Source: Aldehydirespirator sp965204875
GTDB taxonomy: Bacteria > Actinomycetota > Acidimicrobiia > Acidimicrobiales > Aldehydirespiratoraceae
Direction: 5' to 3'
DNA: 64,000 bases
Assembly: GCA_965204875.1 (NCBI GenBank)
Contig: OZ242020.1
Span: 868,001-932,000, forward strand
In this document: positions 56,359 to 64,000 of the stretch, one piece after another
Numbering within the stretch: position 1 is the stretch's first letter
How the letters are laid out: the number at the start of each line of letters is the position of its first letter
Made by a program: the position numbers and the translations under genes
Notes under the pieces: generated by a model
What the model was told of the DNA's origin: nothing
The model's input: the letters and a program-made list of their open reading frames with translations, nothing else
The model's database searches: none

Positions 56359-57549
56359 ATGGACGCACAGGGCCCGCTCGAGGGCATCCGGGTGATCGAC
56401 CTGACGCAAGTGCTTGCCGGCCCGACGGCGGCGATGTTGCTGGCCGACCTGGGCGCCGACGTGATCAAGGTCGAGCCGCCCGGATCCGGCGACCTGTCGC
56501 GGCTGGCGCCGTTCGCCAAGGGCGGCCTCAACAGCTCCTACGCCAACTGCAACCGGGGCAAGCGCTCCATCCAGATCGACCTGGGCAGCAGCGCAGGCCG
56601 CGACCTGGGCATTCGGCTGCTCTCCGGCGCCGACGCAGCCATACAGAACATGCGGCCCGGGGTGATCGACAGGCTCGGCCTGGGGTATGCGCAGGTCTCG
56701 GCCGCCAACCCCGCCATCGTGTACTGCTCGATGTCGGGATACGGGCAGAGCGGCCCCTATGCGGACCGGGCGGCATACGACCCGATCATCCAGGCGGTGT
56801 CGGGCTACGTGGATTTGCAGGTCAATCCCGAGGCCCCGATCCCCGACCTGGTGCGCAACGCCGTCATCGACAAGGCGTCCGGCTGGATGGCCGCGCTGGC
56901 CGTCGTCTCGGCGCTGCTGGCGCGCAGCCGCGGCTCCGGCGGCCAGCACATCGACCTGTCGATGCTCGACGCCGCGGTGCAGTTCCTGTGGCCCGACGGC
57001 GGGATGGCCGACACGCTGACCGACCCCGACGTCGCCGGCGGCCGGCACCTGTCGACGCTGTACCGGCTCACGCCGTGCGCCGACGGCTACATCGCCTACT
57101 TCGTGATCAGCGACAAGCAGCACCACGGCCTGTACCGGGCGCTCGGGCGCCCCGAATGGGTCGACGACCCGGTGTGGGGCACCCATGAGGGCCGGCACGG
57201 GCGATTCGAGGAGCTCGGCACGATGCTCGAGCAGGAGTTCGCCAGGTGGAAGGTGGCCGACCTGGCACCCCGGATGCACGCCAACTCGGTGCCGTGCGGG
57301 GAGGTCGCATCCGTCGCCGACCTGCACACCGACCCGCAGATCCGCCACAACGCCACGCTGGTGGAGTGGCAGCATCCGGCAGCGGGGCGGGTCCGACAGC
57401 CCCGCCTGGCGCCGAGGTTCTCGGTGACTCAGCCGGCCTTCAACGCGTCGGCCCCCCGCCTGAACGAGCACGCAGGCGAGATACTCGCGGAGCTGGGCCT
57501 CGACGCCGAAGCCGTCGAAGAACTGCGCAACGCCGGAGCCGTCCCGTAG
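56359..57549 (+). CDS. CaiB/BaiF-type (class III) CoA transferase
   Basis: 396 residues. GIRVIDLTQVLAGPTAAMLL, LADLGADVIKVEPPGSGDLS and NRGKRSIQIDL open the protein; Asp171 in VIDKASG is the expected catalytic residue; GQHIDLSMLDAAV follows. Moves CoA between carboxylic acids, substrate unknown. Plus strand, converging on the surface-protein gene 52 bp away. Context suggests acyl-CoA catabolism along with the ligase at 51.7 kb. Confidence 0.92.
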   Translation: MDAQGPLEGIRVIDLTQVLAGPTAAMLLADLGADVIKVEPPGSGDLSRLAPFAKGGLNSSYANCNRGKRSIQIDLGSSAGRDLGIRLLSGADAAIQNMRPGVIDRLGLGYAQVSAANPAIVYCSMSGYGQSGPYADRAAYDPIIQAVSGYVDLQVNPEAPIPDLVRNAVIDKASGWMAALAVVSALLARSRGSGGQHIDLSMLDAAVQFLWPDGGMADTLTDPDVAGGRHLSTLYRLTPCADGYIAYFVISDKQHHGLYRALGRPEWVDDPVWGTHEGRHGRFEELGTMLEQEFARWKVADLAPRMHANSVPCGEVASVADLHTDPQIRHNATLVEWQHPAAGRVRQPRLAPRFSVTQPAFNASAPRLNEHAGEILAELGLDAEAVEELRNAGAVP

Positions 57550-57601
57550 ACGTCACCGACCCGATGCTTGGCGACTGCCCGAAGGTTCTGGACCATCGGG
57601 A

Positions 57602-60600
57602 TCAATCGGTATATCTGACAGTACCGTATTTGACTGCAGTGGACGCATAGCTCTTGGTGGCGCCCGGTGCGTTGGTCCATGCTCTCAAGACAAAGGCACG
57701 GCTGCCTGTATTACCTGATGCTGCTGAGTTAATGTCGGCCATCTCCAGGGGCACCCTGAATTTGCCATTATTGCCGGTTGAATATGCCTTATTCGACGTG
57801 TTGAAGGTAAAGCCGCCGATCGACGGATCCCGTGTCACAGAACCGGCTCTGGCATTCCCTCGTGCCACCGCCGTGACAACGCCTGATGAAGTCATAAGAT
57901 GGATATCGAAGGAAGCTGCATTTATTCCGTCGGTACCGACCGTCGTGTTGTTACCATTAGAGTCTTTGAGCTGCACCACGATGCTCACCTTGTCCCCGAA
58001 TGTGGCTTCGACGAAGTCCGTGCTGGCGGCGAGTGCCTTGTCGGTCTTCGCGCCTTCAGACATAACCGTAAAACTGTTCGCCGGCGGCAAGGTTGTTGTC
58101 GTCGTAGCAGGCGTGGTTGTTGTTGTAGTGGTGGTGGTGGTGGTCGTGCCGATCGTGAGTGTCGCCCAGTCTGAGGGGGTTCCCCAGCCGTTGGTGTTGC
58201 GCGCCCGCACCTGCCATCGCCACTCCCCGTTGGTGAGACCGCCTGCGGGGGCGAGGGCGTGGGACGTGGTCGATGCACCCGAGTTGGCAATATTGCGCCA
58301 CGTAGCAGGGTTCGCTTCCCCGGGCTTGTGCCATCTAACGCTCCACCGAGTCACGGTCGCGTCCCCAAGGTTCGTCCAGCTCAGCTCGACGAAGTTCGAG
58401 TTCGCCGCACGCCGCAACGCGCTCAAACCCGCCGGCTTGCCCGGCGATCCATCAGGCACAGTCGTAGAAGTCGTGGTCGTAGAAGTCGTAGTCGTAGAAG
58501 TCGTGGTTGCCGGGGCGGTGGTCGTGGTCGCCGGGGTGGTTGTGGTTGTGGTTGTTGTGGTTGTTGTGGTTGTGGTGGTGCCGGGTTCGCTGAGTCTCAC
58601 CATGCCGACGGTGACCGGGGTGGTGGCGAGGTCGTTGGTGGCGTTGGGTGCGTTGGTCTGTGAACGGATCAGGAACACGACGCTGCCCGAGTTGCCCGTG
58701 TTGCCGGTGTCGGGGTCGTCCATCCAGGCCGAGAAGGTGAGGCTGCCGTCAGCGCCGGTGTAGCGGGTGCGCCGATACTGGTCCCAACCGCTGGACGCCT
58801 TGACAGAGTCGGGCTTGACCAAAGAATCGGTCTCTCCGGACCTTTCAACCCTTTTCGGGTGACCGCCCGTCGGGAAGTAGATGCGATGCAACTGGAACGC
58901 GGCGCGGGTCGTGCCATCGGCGCCCACGGTGGTGTCAGCACCGTCAGCATCCTTGAGCTGGATCTTGATCGACACCTCGTCACCATAATCGGCCTCCACG
59001 AACCTCCTGCTGCTGTCGCCGGACGCGAACGTCTTGTCCGCCTTCGCGCCCTTTGAGGTCACGGTGATGCTCGCGGCCGCGTTGCCGGAGGGCACCGTCG
59101 TGGTCGGCGCAGACCCTGAAGTCGTGCGATCACCGTCAGAGACGAGCACATTGACCACATGGAACCGCTTGTTCAACAGATTCGTGATCGCAGGCGACGC
59201 CGGGCCGTTGACCTCCTCCACGAACTGCAAGACCAGCGTGACCCTGTCACCGGCGGTGCCCGGGTTCGGGTCCGCCGGCGCCGAAACAGCGAACGAAGCC
59301 ATACCCGTACCATCGGTCTTCAAAGTGTGCTGAGCAACGTTGCCACCCGCAGACGCACAACGAGGAGTACATGACACAGCACCCCCGTCGAGAGCGACAA
59401 CCGCAGGCGTAACATCAGACGACTGCGAATAGCTACCGGCATTCACATGACCCGACAGGTTGAACTGCCGCGCATCGACCAGCACAGGATTCGTGCCATC
59501 AACACCGAACGCGGCGCGCTTCACCTTGTCGTTGTCGTTCTCATCCGTGTACAGCAACTGCACCGTGAACTGCGACCAATCATCGAAACTCATCCGATAA
59601 AAATCAACACCATTACCATCCGTAGTCTTCGTAGCCGCAACAGTCGCATCATCAGGCGTGATACTCAACGACTCCGCCGCCACCTGACCCAACGGCATAG
59701 TAGTCGAAGTCGAAGTAGTCGACGAAGTCGAAGTCGTAACAGCAGGCGCAGCAGTCGTCGTCGCAGCCGGCGCAGAAGTCGTCGTCGCAGCCGGCGCAGA
59801 AGTCGTAGTCGTAGCGGAAGGCGCAGAAGTCGTGGTAGTCGTCGTAGTCGTGGTGGCCGGGGCCGAACCCCCACCACTGGCGGCGGCGGGAACAGCCGCG
59901 GTCGCGGCCTGCACCGTCACAGCGGCCGCCTCGCCCGCGATCTCCAGTTCGAACGCGTCAACAACGGCGCTGTAACGCTCGCCGCGGCTGCCGGTCCACA
60001 CCCACACCGTCACACCCCGACCAACAGTCGACGCGCTCAACTCGTCCAACCTCACATCGCCGTCGGCGGCGGTCACCGGATCACGCGCATCGATCACACA
60101 CACCGTGGAGGTGCGGTTCACGCTCCGCACGATCGCGTTGCACCCGCCTTGGAGATCAAACGCCCGATACCGGCGCTGCGAATCCACAAAGAACCCGTCA
60201 ACCAGCGCCCCGGCCACCGGCGCGAACGCCGCGTCGCGCACCGACACCACCACCTTGTTGCCATCGGCCTGCGCCGTCACACCCGCCGGGCGCAGCTTCG
60301 TGTGCGCCAACATCCGCGTGATGAACGACGCCATATTCTTGCGCAACACCGCACCACTAGGCGCAAACACGCTCGCGCCGTGCGCGCTGCCCGTCGTGAT
60401 ACCCAGCTCAAAAGCATACGAGATCGCCGTGTCCACACCCGCAGCAACACTGCCACGCACATCAGCGAAATGATCCAGCATCCCGCCCGAACCCAGGATC
60501 AGACGGCCTTGCATCGCGCCGTCCTGATGGAACAGGCCGGGGCTGGCATGCCGCAAGAACCCGACCAGAGCGACCGCCATCTCAGCACGCGTGATGCTTG

Positions 60601-61138
60601 CATCGGGCCTGAACGCCATCCCCGACCCGGCCAGAATGTCATTGCGAGCCAACGCCACGATCGCGTTGCGGCGCTCCCCGTCCAAACCGGCGACGTCAGC
60701 GAAGTCGGCAGCACCCGAGCCGCCCATCAAATCCACCCCGGCCACCCCCGCGGCACGGTACAAGAACAACGCCATCTGCGAACGCGACACCTCAGACCCC
60801 GCATCGAACCGCTCAGCCGACCTACCCCGCGTGATCCCGTAATACGCCAAGCAGTTGATCGCATCCTCAGCAACCAACCCCCCGGTGTCCACGAACCCCG
60901 CGTCACGCGTCGCGTCGCCAAAACACGCAGAAAACACCGGTAACACATCAGCCTCCGCGCGGCTGTCACCCACAGGCGCAGCCCCAACCGGACCCGTCAC
61001 CACCACAGAACCAACCAAACCAACCACCAACAACACACACCACAACAAACGAGGCTTACCCCCACCACGGCGGCGACCGGCCACACGCATCAGCCAGCCC
61101 CCCCCCGCGGCGGAAGTATCACGACCCATCGGAGACAT
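57602..61138 (-). CDS. SLH-anchored modular surface protein (locus 3), poly-G frame ON
   Basis: About 1178 residues from ATG 61138, which has AGAGGAGAGG upstream; the longer open frame beyond is antisense-like. A Ser/Gly start is followed by a signal segment (PRLLWCVLLVVGLVGSVVV), three SLH repeats (VDTGGLVAEDAINCLAYYG; DFADVAGLDGERRNAIVALA; HFADVRGSVAAGVDTAISYA), a Thr-rich linker, two copies of a new domain (FDDWSQFTVQL; YGDEVSIKIQLKDADGADTT), another Thr-rich linker, a fibronectin type III domain (KPAGLSALRRAANSNFVELS), a third linker and a third domain copy (FGDKVSIVVQLKDSNGNNTT). SLH repeats anchor proteins to the cell wall. Directly downstream of mftC. Confidence 0.88.
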   Translation of the reverse strand: MSPMGRDTSAAGGGWLMRVAGRRRGGGKPRLLWCVLLVVGLVGSVVVTGPVGAAPVGDSRAEADVLPVFSACFGDATRDAGFVDTGGLVAEDAINCLAYYGITRGRSAERFDAGSEVSRSQMALFLYRAAGVAGVDLMGGSGAADFADVAGLDGERRNAIVALARNDILAGSGMAFRPDASITRAEMAVALVGFLRHASPGLFHQDGAMQGRLILGSGGMLDHFADVRGSVAAGVDTAISYAFELGITTGSAHGASVFAPSGAVLRKNMASFITRMLAHTKLRPAGVTAQADGNKVVVSVRDAAFAPVAGALVDGFFVDSQRRYRAFDLQGGCNAIVRSVNRTSTVCVIDARDPVTAADGDVRLDELSASTVGRGVTVWVWTGSRGERYSAVVDAFELEIAGEAAAVTVQAATAAVPAAASGGGSAPATTTTTTTTTSAPSATTTTSAPAATTTSAPAATTTAAPAVTTSTSSTTSTSTTMPLGQVAAESLSITPDDATVAATKTTDGNGVDFYRMSFDDWSQFTVQLLYTDENDNDKVKRAAFGVDGTNPVLVDARQFNLSGHVNAGSYSQSSDVTPAVVALDGGAVSCTPRCASAGGNVAQHTLKTDGTGMASFAVSAPADPNPGTAGDRVTLVLQFVEEVNGPASPAITNLLNKRFHVVNVLVSDGDRTTSGSAPTTTVPSGNAAASITVTSKGAKADKTFASGDSSRRFVEADYGDEVSIKIQLKDADGADTTVGADGTTRAAFQLHRIYFPTGGHPKRVERSGETDSLVKPDSVKASSGWDQYRRTRYTGADGSLTFSAWMDDPDTGNTGNSGSVVFLIRSQTNAPNATNDLATTPVTVGMVRLSEPGTTTTTTTTTTTTTTTPATTTTAPATTTSTTTTSTTTTSTTVPDGSPGKPAGLSALRRAANSNFVELSWTNLGDATVTRWSVRWHKPGEANPATWRNIANSGASTTSHALAPAGGLTNGEWRWQVRARNTNGWGTPSDWATLTIGTTTTTTTTTTTTPATTTTTLPPANSFTVMSEGAKTDKALAASTDFVEATFGDKVSIVVQLKDSNGNNTTVGTDGINAASFDIHLMTSSGVVTAVARGNARAGSVTRDPSIGGFTFNTSNKAYSTGNNGKFRVPLEMADINSAASGNTGSRAFVLRAWTNAPGATKSYASTAVKYGTVRYTD
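61098..61106. repeat. Poly-C (poly-G), 9 bases, inside locus 3 leader
   Basis: From ATG 61138 the nine Gs keep the frame open into the signal peptide (GGG then WLMRVAGRRR). One base more or less would close it. Confidence 0.85.
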
Positions 61139-61443
61139 CAGCCTCTCCTCTCGAACGGCAACGAACCTGCCAACCCCTACCGGACCGGCACAAACCCCGA
61201 CAACACCCGGGCCAGCCATAGCCAACCCCGGCTGCGCCAGCGCCATACCAATCAGCCAATATAGCCCCCCCCCCCCCCCGCAACGCAACGCAACCGAGGC
61301 GCCTCCAGACGGCAAGCCAGCCAAGCGGCGACCCGCCAGCGTCGCCCCACCTGCCGCGATGGTACCGCCGGCCGGCCCTGAGCCGCAGGAGGCATCTCGC
61401 CTGCGACACCATGAACAAGCAGCCGCTAACCTGTCGCGGGTGT
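61139..61443. promoter_or_regulatory. mftC/surface-protein spacer with 15-base poly-C
   Basis: Holds the ribosome binding site of locus 3 (61142-61151) and a poly-C tract at 61265-61279 that corresponds to those ahead of loci 1 and 2. No gene and no clear mftC terminator are seen. Confidence 0.6.
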
Positions 61444-62553
61444 TCAGCGGCGGGCCGGGAAGCCGACGGGCACTCGGCGGGAGTGATCGCCGCTCGGCGC
61501 CGGTGCTGCGGCCGCGGCGGTCACCAGCGCGGCGCCGTGGCCGTTCACGCACTCGGGGTCGGGGCCGTCCAGCGGGATGCCAGTGAAGAACTTGGCAGCC
61601 ATGCACCCGCCCCGGCAGGCGTCGAACTGGCCGCAGGAGGCGCACGCCCCGGCCGACCGGGGGCGCCGCAACTCCTCGAACAGCTCCGAACGCCGCCACA
61701 CGGACGTGAAACCGCCGGGGTCGCGCACCGAGCCGGCCCTGAAGTCGTCGTGCATCACGAACGGGCACGCGAACACGTCGCCCACCGGATCGACGAGGCA
61801 CACCACCCGACCGGCGCCGCACAGGTTCAAGCCGGCAAGCGGCTCGCCCAGCGCGGAGAGATGGAAGAACGAGTCGCCGGTGAGAACCTCGGGCCGCTCG
61901 ATCAGCCAGCCGTAAAGGCGCCGCTGCTGCTCGGGGCTGGGATGCAGCCGGTGCCAGCTGCGAGCGCCCCGGCCCGCCGGACGCAGTCTCGTGAGGCGCA
62001 ACCGGGCCCCGTAGTGCGACGCCAGCGCCTCCAGCTCGTCGAGACGGTCGGCGTTGTGGCGGGTCACCACCACGCTGACCTTGAAGCCCACGAACCCGGC
62101 GGCGGCCAGGTGCTCCATCGCGGCGACCGCCGCGGCGAACGAGCCATCGCCGCGGACAGCGTCGTTGGTGTCGGCGTCGGCGCCGTCCACCGAGATCTGA
62201 ACGTCCACATGGTCGGCGGCTGCCAGCTCGCGTGCCGCCGCCGCGTCGATGCGAGAACCGTTGGTGGAGAACTTCACGCCCACGCGGTGGTCGGTGGCGT
62301 AGCGCAGCAGCCGCCAGAAGTCGCCCCGCAGGGTGGGCTCGCCGCCGCCGATGTTGACGTAGAACACGCCGAGCGCCTCCAGCTCCTCGATCAGCGCCTC
62401 CGCCTCGGCAGTGGAGAGCTCGTCGGGATCGCGCCGCCCCGACGACGACAGGCAATGAATGCACTGCAGGTTGCAGGCATAGGTGAGCTCCCAGGTGAGA
62501 CAGATCGGCGCGGCCAGGCCGCGCTCGAGCCGGGCGGCCAGCGCGGCCGTCAC
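61444..62553 (-). CDS. mftC: Mycofactocin radical SAM maturase MftC
   Basis: 369 residues, GTG start at 62553. Radical SAM cluster C-x3-C-x2-C at Cys27/31/34 (YACNLQCIHC), then GGGEPTLRGDFWRLL and the SPASM region with CGAGRVVCLVDPVGDVFACP and CASCGQFDACRGGCMAAKFF for two auxiliary clusters. In the known pathway it decarboxylates the C-terminal Tyr of MftA and crosslinks it to Val. The original GTGA overlap with mftB has been separated by a 73-bp duplication. Confidence 0.95.
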   Translation of the reverse strand: MTAALAARLERGLAAPICLTWELTYACNLQCIHCLSSSGRRDPDELSTAEAEALIEELEALGVFYVNIGGGEPTLRGDFWRLLRYATDHRVGVKFSTNGSRIDAAAARELAAADHVDVQISVDGADADTNDAVRGDGSFAAAVAAMEHLAAAGFVGFKVSVVVTRHNADRLDELEALASHYGARLRLTRLRPAGRGARSWHRLHPSPEQQRRLYGWLIERPEVLTGDSFFHLSALGEPLAGLNLCGAGRVVCLVDPVGDVFACPFVMHDDFRAGSVRDPGGFTSVWRRSELFEELRRPRSAGACASCGQFDACRGGCMAAKFFTGIPLDGPDPECVNGHGAALVTAAAAAPAPSGDHSRRVPVGFPARR

Positions 62554-62658
62554 GACGCCGCCTCGCCGGTGCCCGCCGGTGCCTCCGGCGCGGCAGCGGT
62601 CACGTCCGGCGACCGGGCCGGGTCACGGCTCGGCCTCGCCGGTGCCTGCCGGGGCCTC
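62549..62658. repeat. Duplicated mftB/mftC junction (period 73 bp)
   Basis: 62549-62585 and 62622-62658 share GCCTCGCCGGTGCC and flanks including GTCACG. On the minus strand both end in CGTGAC, the mftB stop in one and the mftC start in the other. Confidence 0.88.
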
Positions 62659-62985
62659 GGTGAGGGTGCCGCTTCGCCGGCACGTTCCAGGCGCCGGCTC
62701 CAGGAAGCCCGATGCGATGAGAGAGCCCAGCGCAGAGGCGAAGGACGGCCAGCGGCGCTCGTCGATGCCGCAGGCGTCGAAGGCGCCCCTGGCGCTGTGA
62801 TGCTCGCCCAGGCGCTCCACCAGCCGCAACAGCTCCGGCGAGTTGATGAAGGTGAGCCGCCGCGTGCCGTAGTGATAGGCGAGCGCGCCGAACGACTCGG
62901 GCCGCAGCGCCACCTGCCCGGCGAGGCGGTAGGCGAGCTCCGGCGAGAAGGTCACGGCAGCGTGCGGCCTCAGTAGACGCCGCAC
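62623..62985 (-). CDS. mftB: Mycofactocin chaperone MftB
   Basis: 120 residues if begun at GTG 62985, overlapping the mftA 3' end by 16 bases. RLAGQVALRPESFGALAYHY, GTRRLTFINSPELLRLVERL and FASALGSLIASGFLEP match the PqqD-like RiPP recognition fold that presents MftA to MftC. The last 20 or so residues are a Gly/Ala/Thr-rich extension that lies in the duplicated junction. A GTG ten codons later is an alternative start. Confidence 0.92.
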   Translation of the reverse strand: MRRLLRPHAAVTFSPELAYRLAGQVALRPESFGALAYHYGTRRLTFINSPELLRLVERLGEHHSARGAFDACGIDERRWPSFASALGSLIASGFLEPAPGTCRRSGTLTEAPAGTGEAEP

Positions 62986-63134
62986 ATGCCGTCGATGGAG
63001 ATCTCCTCTATTAGGAACTCCTCCACAAGGAACTCCTCGTTCAGGTGGTCGTCCAACTCCAGGTGCGTGTGGTTCTGCGAGGAATGCTCGGCTCCGGTCA
63101 CGGCCTGCTCGGTCTCGACTGCGATGGGCTCCAT
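62970..63134 (-). CDS. mftA: Mycofactocin precursor peptide MftA
   Basis: 54 residues from ATG 63134 with GGGAGGAG seven bases upstream. The acidic leader has repeated EEFLVEEFLIEEISI, and the peptide ends IDGMCGVY, the invariant mycofactocin core whose Val-Tyr becomes the redox cofactor. Easily missed because the open frame starts 27 codons upstream. First gene of mftABC. Confidence 0.96.
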   Translation of the reverse strand: MEPIAVETEQAVTGAEHSSQNHTHLELDDHLNEEFLVEEFLIEEISIDGMCGVY

Positions 63135-63356
63135 GGTCGCTCCTCCCTCACCCGGCGGGCACCGCTCACAATAGTCCGATATTGGTCCGCCGGACTCCGG
63201 AGGCAAGACTGGCACGCGCCCGCACCCAGCCGCCGCCGGTGACCCGCGCTAGCGGGGTTGCCGATCGACCGTCACCTCAGCGAGCCGAACGAGATCCGGT
63301 TGGCCGCAGCCCGAAAATTACCGCTACGACAACTACCGCTACAAGGAGGCCTCAAG
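63135..63356. promoter_or_regulatory. Divergent region between mftA and the amidohydrolase gene
   Basis: Should contain promoters for both genes. GTCCG...CGGAC and the near-repeats AGTCCGATATTGGTCCG (about 63173-63190) could be an operator. Before the plus gene TACCGCTAC occurs twice ahead of AAGGAGG. Function not shown. Confidence 0.35.
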
Positions 63357-64000
63357 GTGCTCGTGCTCCGCAACGCCCGACTCGCCGACGGACGCGAGGT
63401 GGATGTACGCATCGACTGCGATGGCGGCACGATCACCGCGGTCGAGCCCGCCGGTTCGGCCCTCGCCACGACGGCGGACCCGCAGGGCGCCGGCGGGGAC
63501 GGCCCGGCAGGAGGCCATCGCCCGGAAGCCACGGCCGCGGGACCGCAGGGCGCCGAACCGGCGAACCCAGACGAGACACACGACCTGCGCGGCTGGCTGC
63601 TGCTGCCGGCCATGGCAGAGCCCCACGCCCACCTCGACAAAGCCCTGACCGCGGACGAGGTTCCCAACCCGACCGGCGACCTGCACGGCGCCATCGACGC
63701 CTGGGGCCGGGCCGCCGAAGCCGGCCGGTTCTCCCATGCCTACACGGTGGAGCGGGCCACGAGGGCACTGGAGTTGCTGCTGGTTCATGGCGTGACGTCC
63801 GTGCGCACCCATGTGAACGTCACTGCGGCGGACGGGGCCCGCGGCGTGGCCGCGGTACGCGAGGCCGCCGCATCGCTCGAAGGCCTCATGAGCGTCGAGA
63901 TCGTTGCCCTGACCGGCTCGCCCATGGTCGGGCCGGGCAGCGCCGGCAACGTGCGGGCGTTGCAGGAGGCGGTGGAGGCCGGCGTCGATCTTGTCGGGGG
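63357..64000 (+). CDS. Amidohydrolase (cytosine-deaminase-like), C-terminus beyond window
   Basis: 215 codons visible from GTG 63357, with AAGGAGG eight bases upstream. VLRNARLADGREVDVRIDCD opens the beta-sandwich; a low-complexity insert follows; PAMAEPHAHLDKAL carries the H-x-H metal site typical of cytosine deaminase-type amidohydrolases. GVTSVRTHVNV also fits. Substrate unknown. Divergent from the mft genes, so possibly coregulated. Truncated by the right edge. Confidence 0.87.
   Translation, partial: MLVLRNARLADGREVDVRIDCDGGTITAVEPAGSALATTADPQGAGGDGPAGGHRPEATAAGPQGAEPANPDETHDLRGWLLLPAMAEPHAHLDKALTADEVPNPTGDLHGAIDAWGRAAEAGRFSHAYTVERATRALELLLVHGVTSVRTHVNVTAADGARGVAAVREAAASLEGLMSVEIVALTGSPMVGPGSAGNVRALQEAVEAGVDLVG

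Noticed and set aside
57899..58174. Short plus-strand ORF opposite the surface gene
   Set aside because: Antisense to a well-supported domain; no start signal or similarity seen.
61139..62464. Upstream 440 codons of the open frame leading into the surface protein
   Set aside because: Overlaps mftC in another frame; the ribosome binding site and homology place the start at 61138.

Overview
The window is a GC-rich stretch of an actinobacterial chromosome. Gene content and order (acpS-glmS-glmM-rpsI-rplM-truA-rplQ-rpoA, secY-adk-infA, secE-nusG-rplK-rplA, NDMA-dependent alcohol dehydrogenase, mycofactocin genes) point to Actinomycetota. A very long GlmS and SLH-anchored surface proteins make the class Acidimicrobiia my best inference. 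No rRNA gene or CRISPR array was found.

Layout. 1-25.8 kb, minus strand: nnr (cut by the edge), acpS, glmS, glmM, rpsI, rplM, truA, rplQ, rpoA, rpsD, rpsK, rpsM, rpmJ, infA (apparent CTG start), adk, secY, then the spc and S10 ribosomal clusters back to rplC. A plus-strand AI-2E-type permease gene (24.2-25.4 kb) sits between rplC and rpsJ and breaks the S10 operon. 25.5-37.9 kb, minus: rpsJ, tuf, fusA, rpsG, rpsL, rpoC, rpoB, with a plausible promoter ahead of rpoB. 38-42.5 kb is accessory: a deleted surface-protein remnant, a tyrosine phosphatase and a Calx-beta surface protein. 42.6-48.7 kb: a nucleotidyltransferase/HEPN gene, rplL, rplJ, rplA, rplK, nusG, secE, three tRNAs and an ECF sigma/anti-sigma pair. 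49-63 kb: an orphan adenine methylase, mftF, an acyl-CoA ligase, NDMA-dependent alcohol dehydrogenase, an HTH gene, a mycofactocin-coupled SDR, a CoA transferase, a large SLH surface protein, and mftC-mftB-mftA. The window ends in a plus-strand amidohydrolase.

Two patterns stand out. First, three related surface-protein loci (38.7, 42.3 and 61.1 kb) carry a poly-G tract about 40 nt inside the reading frame opened by a conserved Shine-Dalgarno/ATG. Locus 3 is in frame (ON); loci 1 and 2 are each one base out (OFF). This looks like a slipped-strand phase-variable surface family, with a second long G tract upstream of each gene. Second, many gene junctions carry a tandem duplication, mostly 30-100 bp in period, that copies the stop of the upstream gene and/or the start of the downstream gene. 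This separates genes that elsewhere overlap or abut, and leaves tiny decoy ORFs. In-frame duplications of similar size occur inside glmM, rplJ and the permease gene.

Functionally, mftA/B/C and mftF make and glycosylate the redox cofactor mycofactocin. The NDMA-dependent dehydrogenase and the mycofactocin-coupled SDR are its likely client enzymes, and the CoA ligase and CoA transferase suggest linked acyl or alcohol catabolism.
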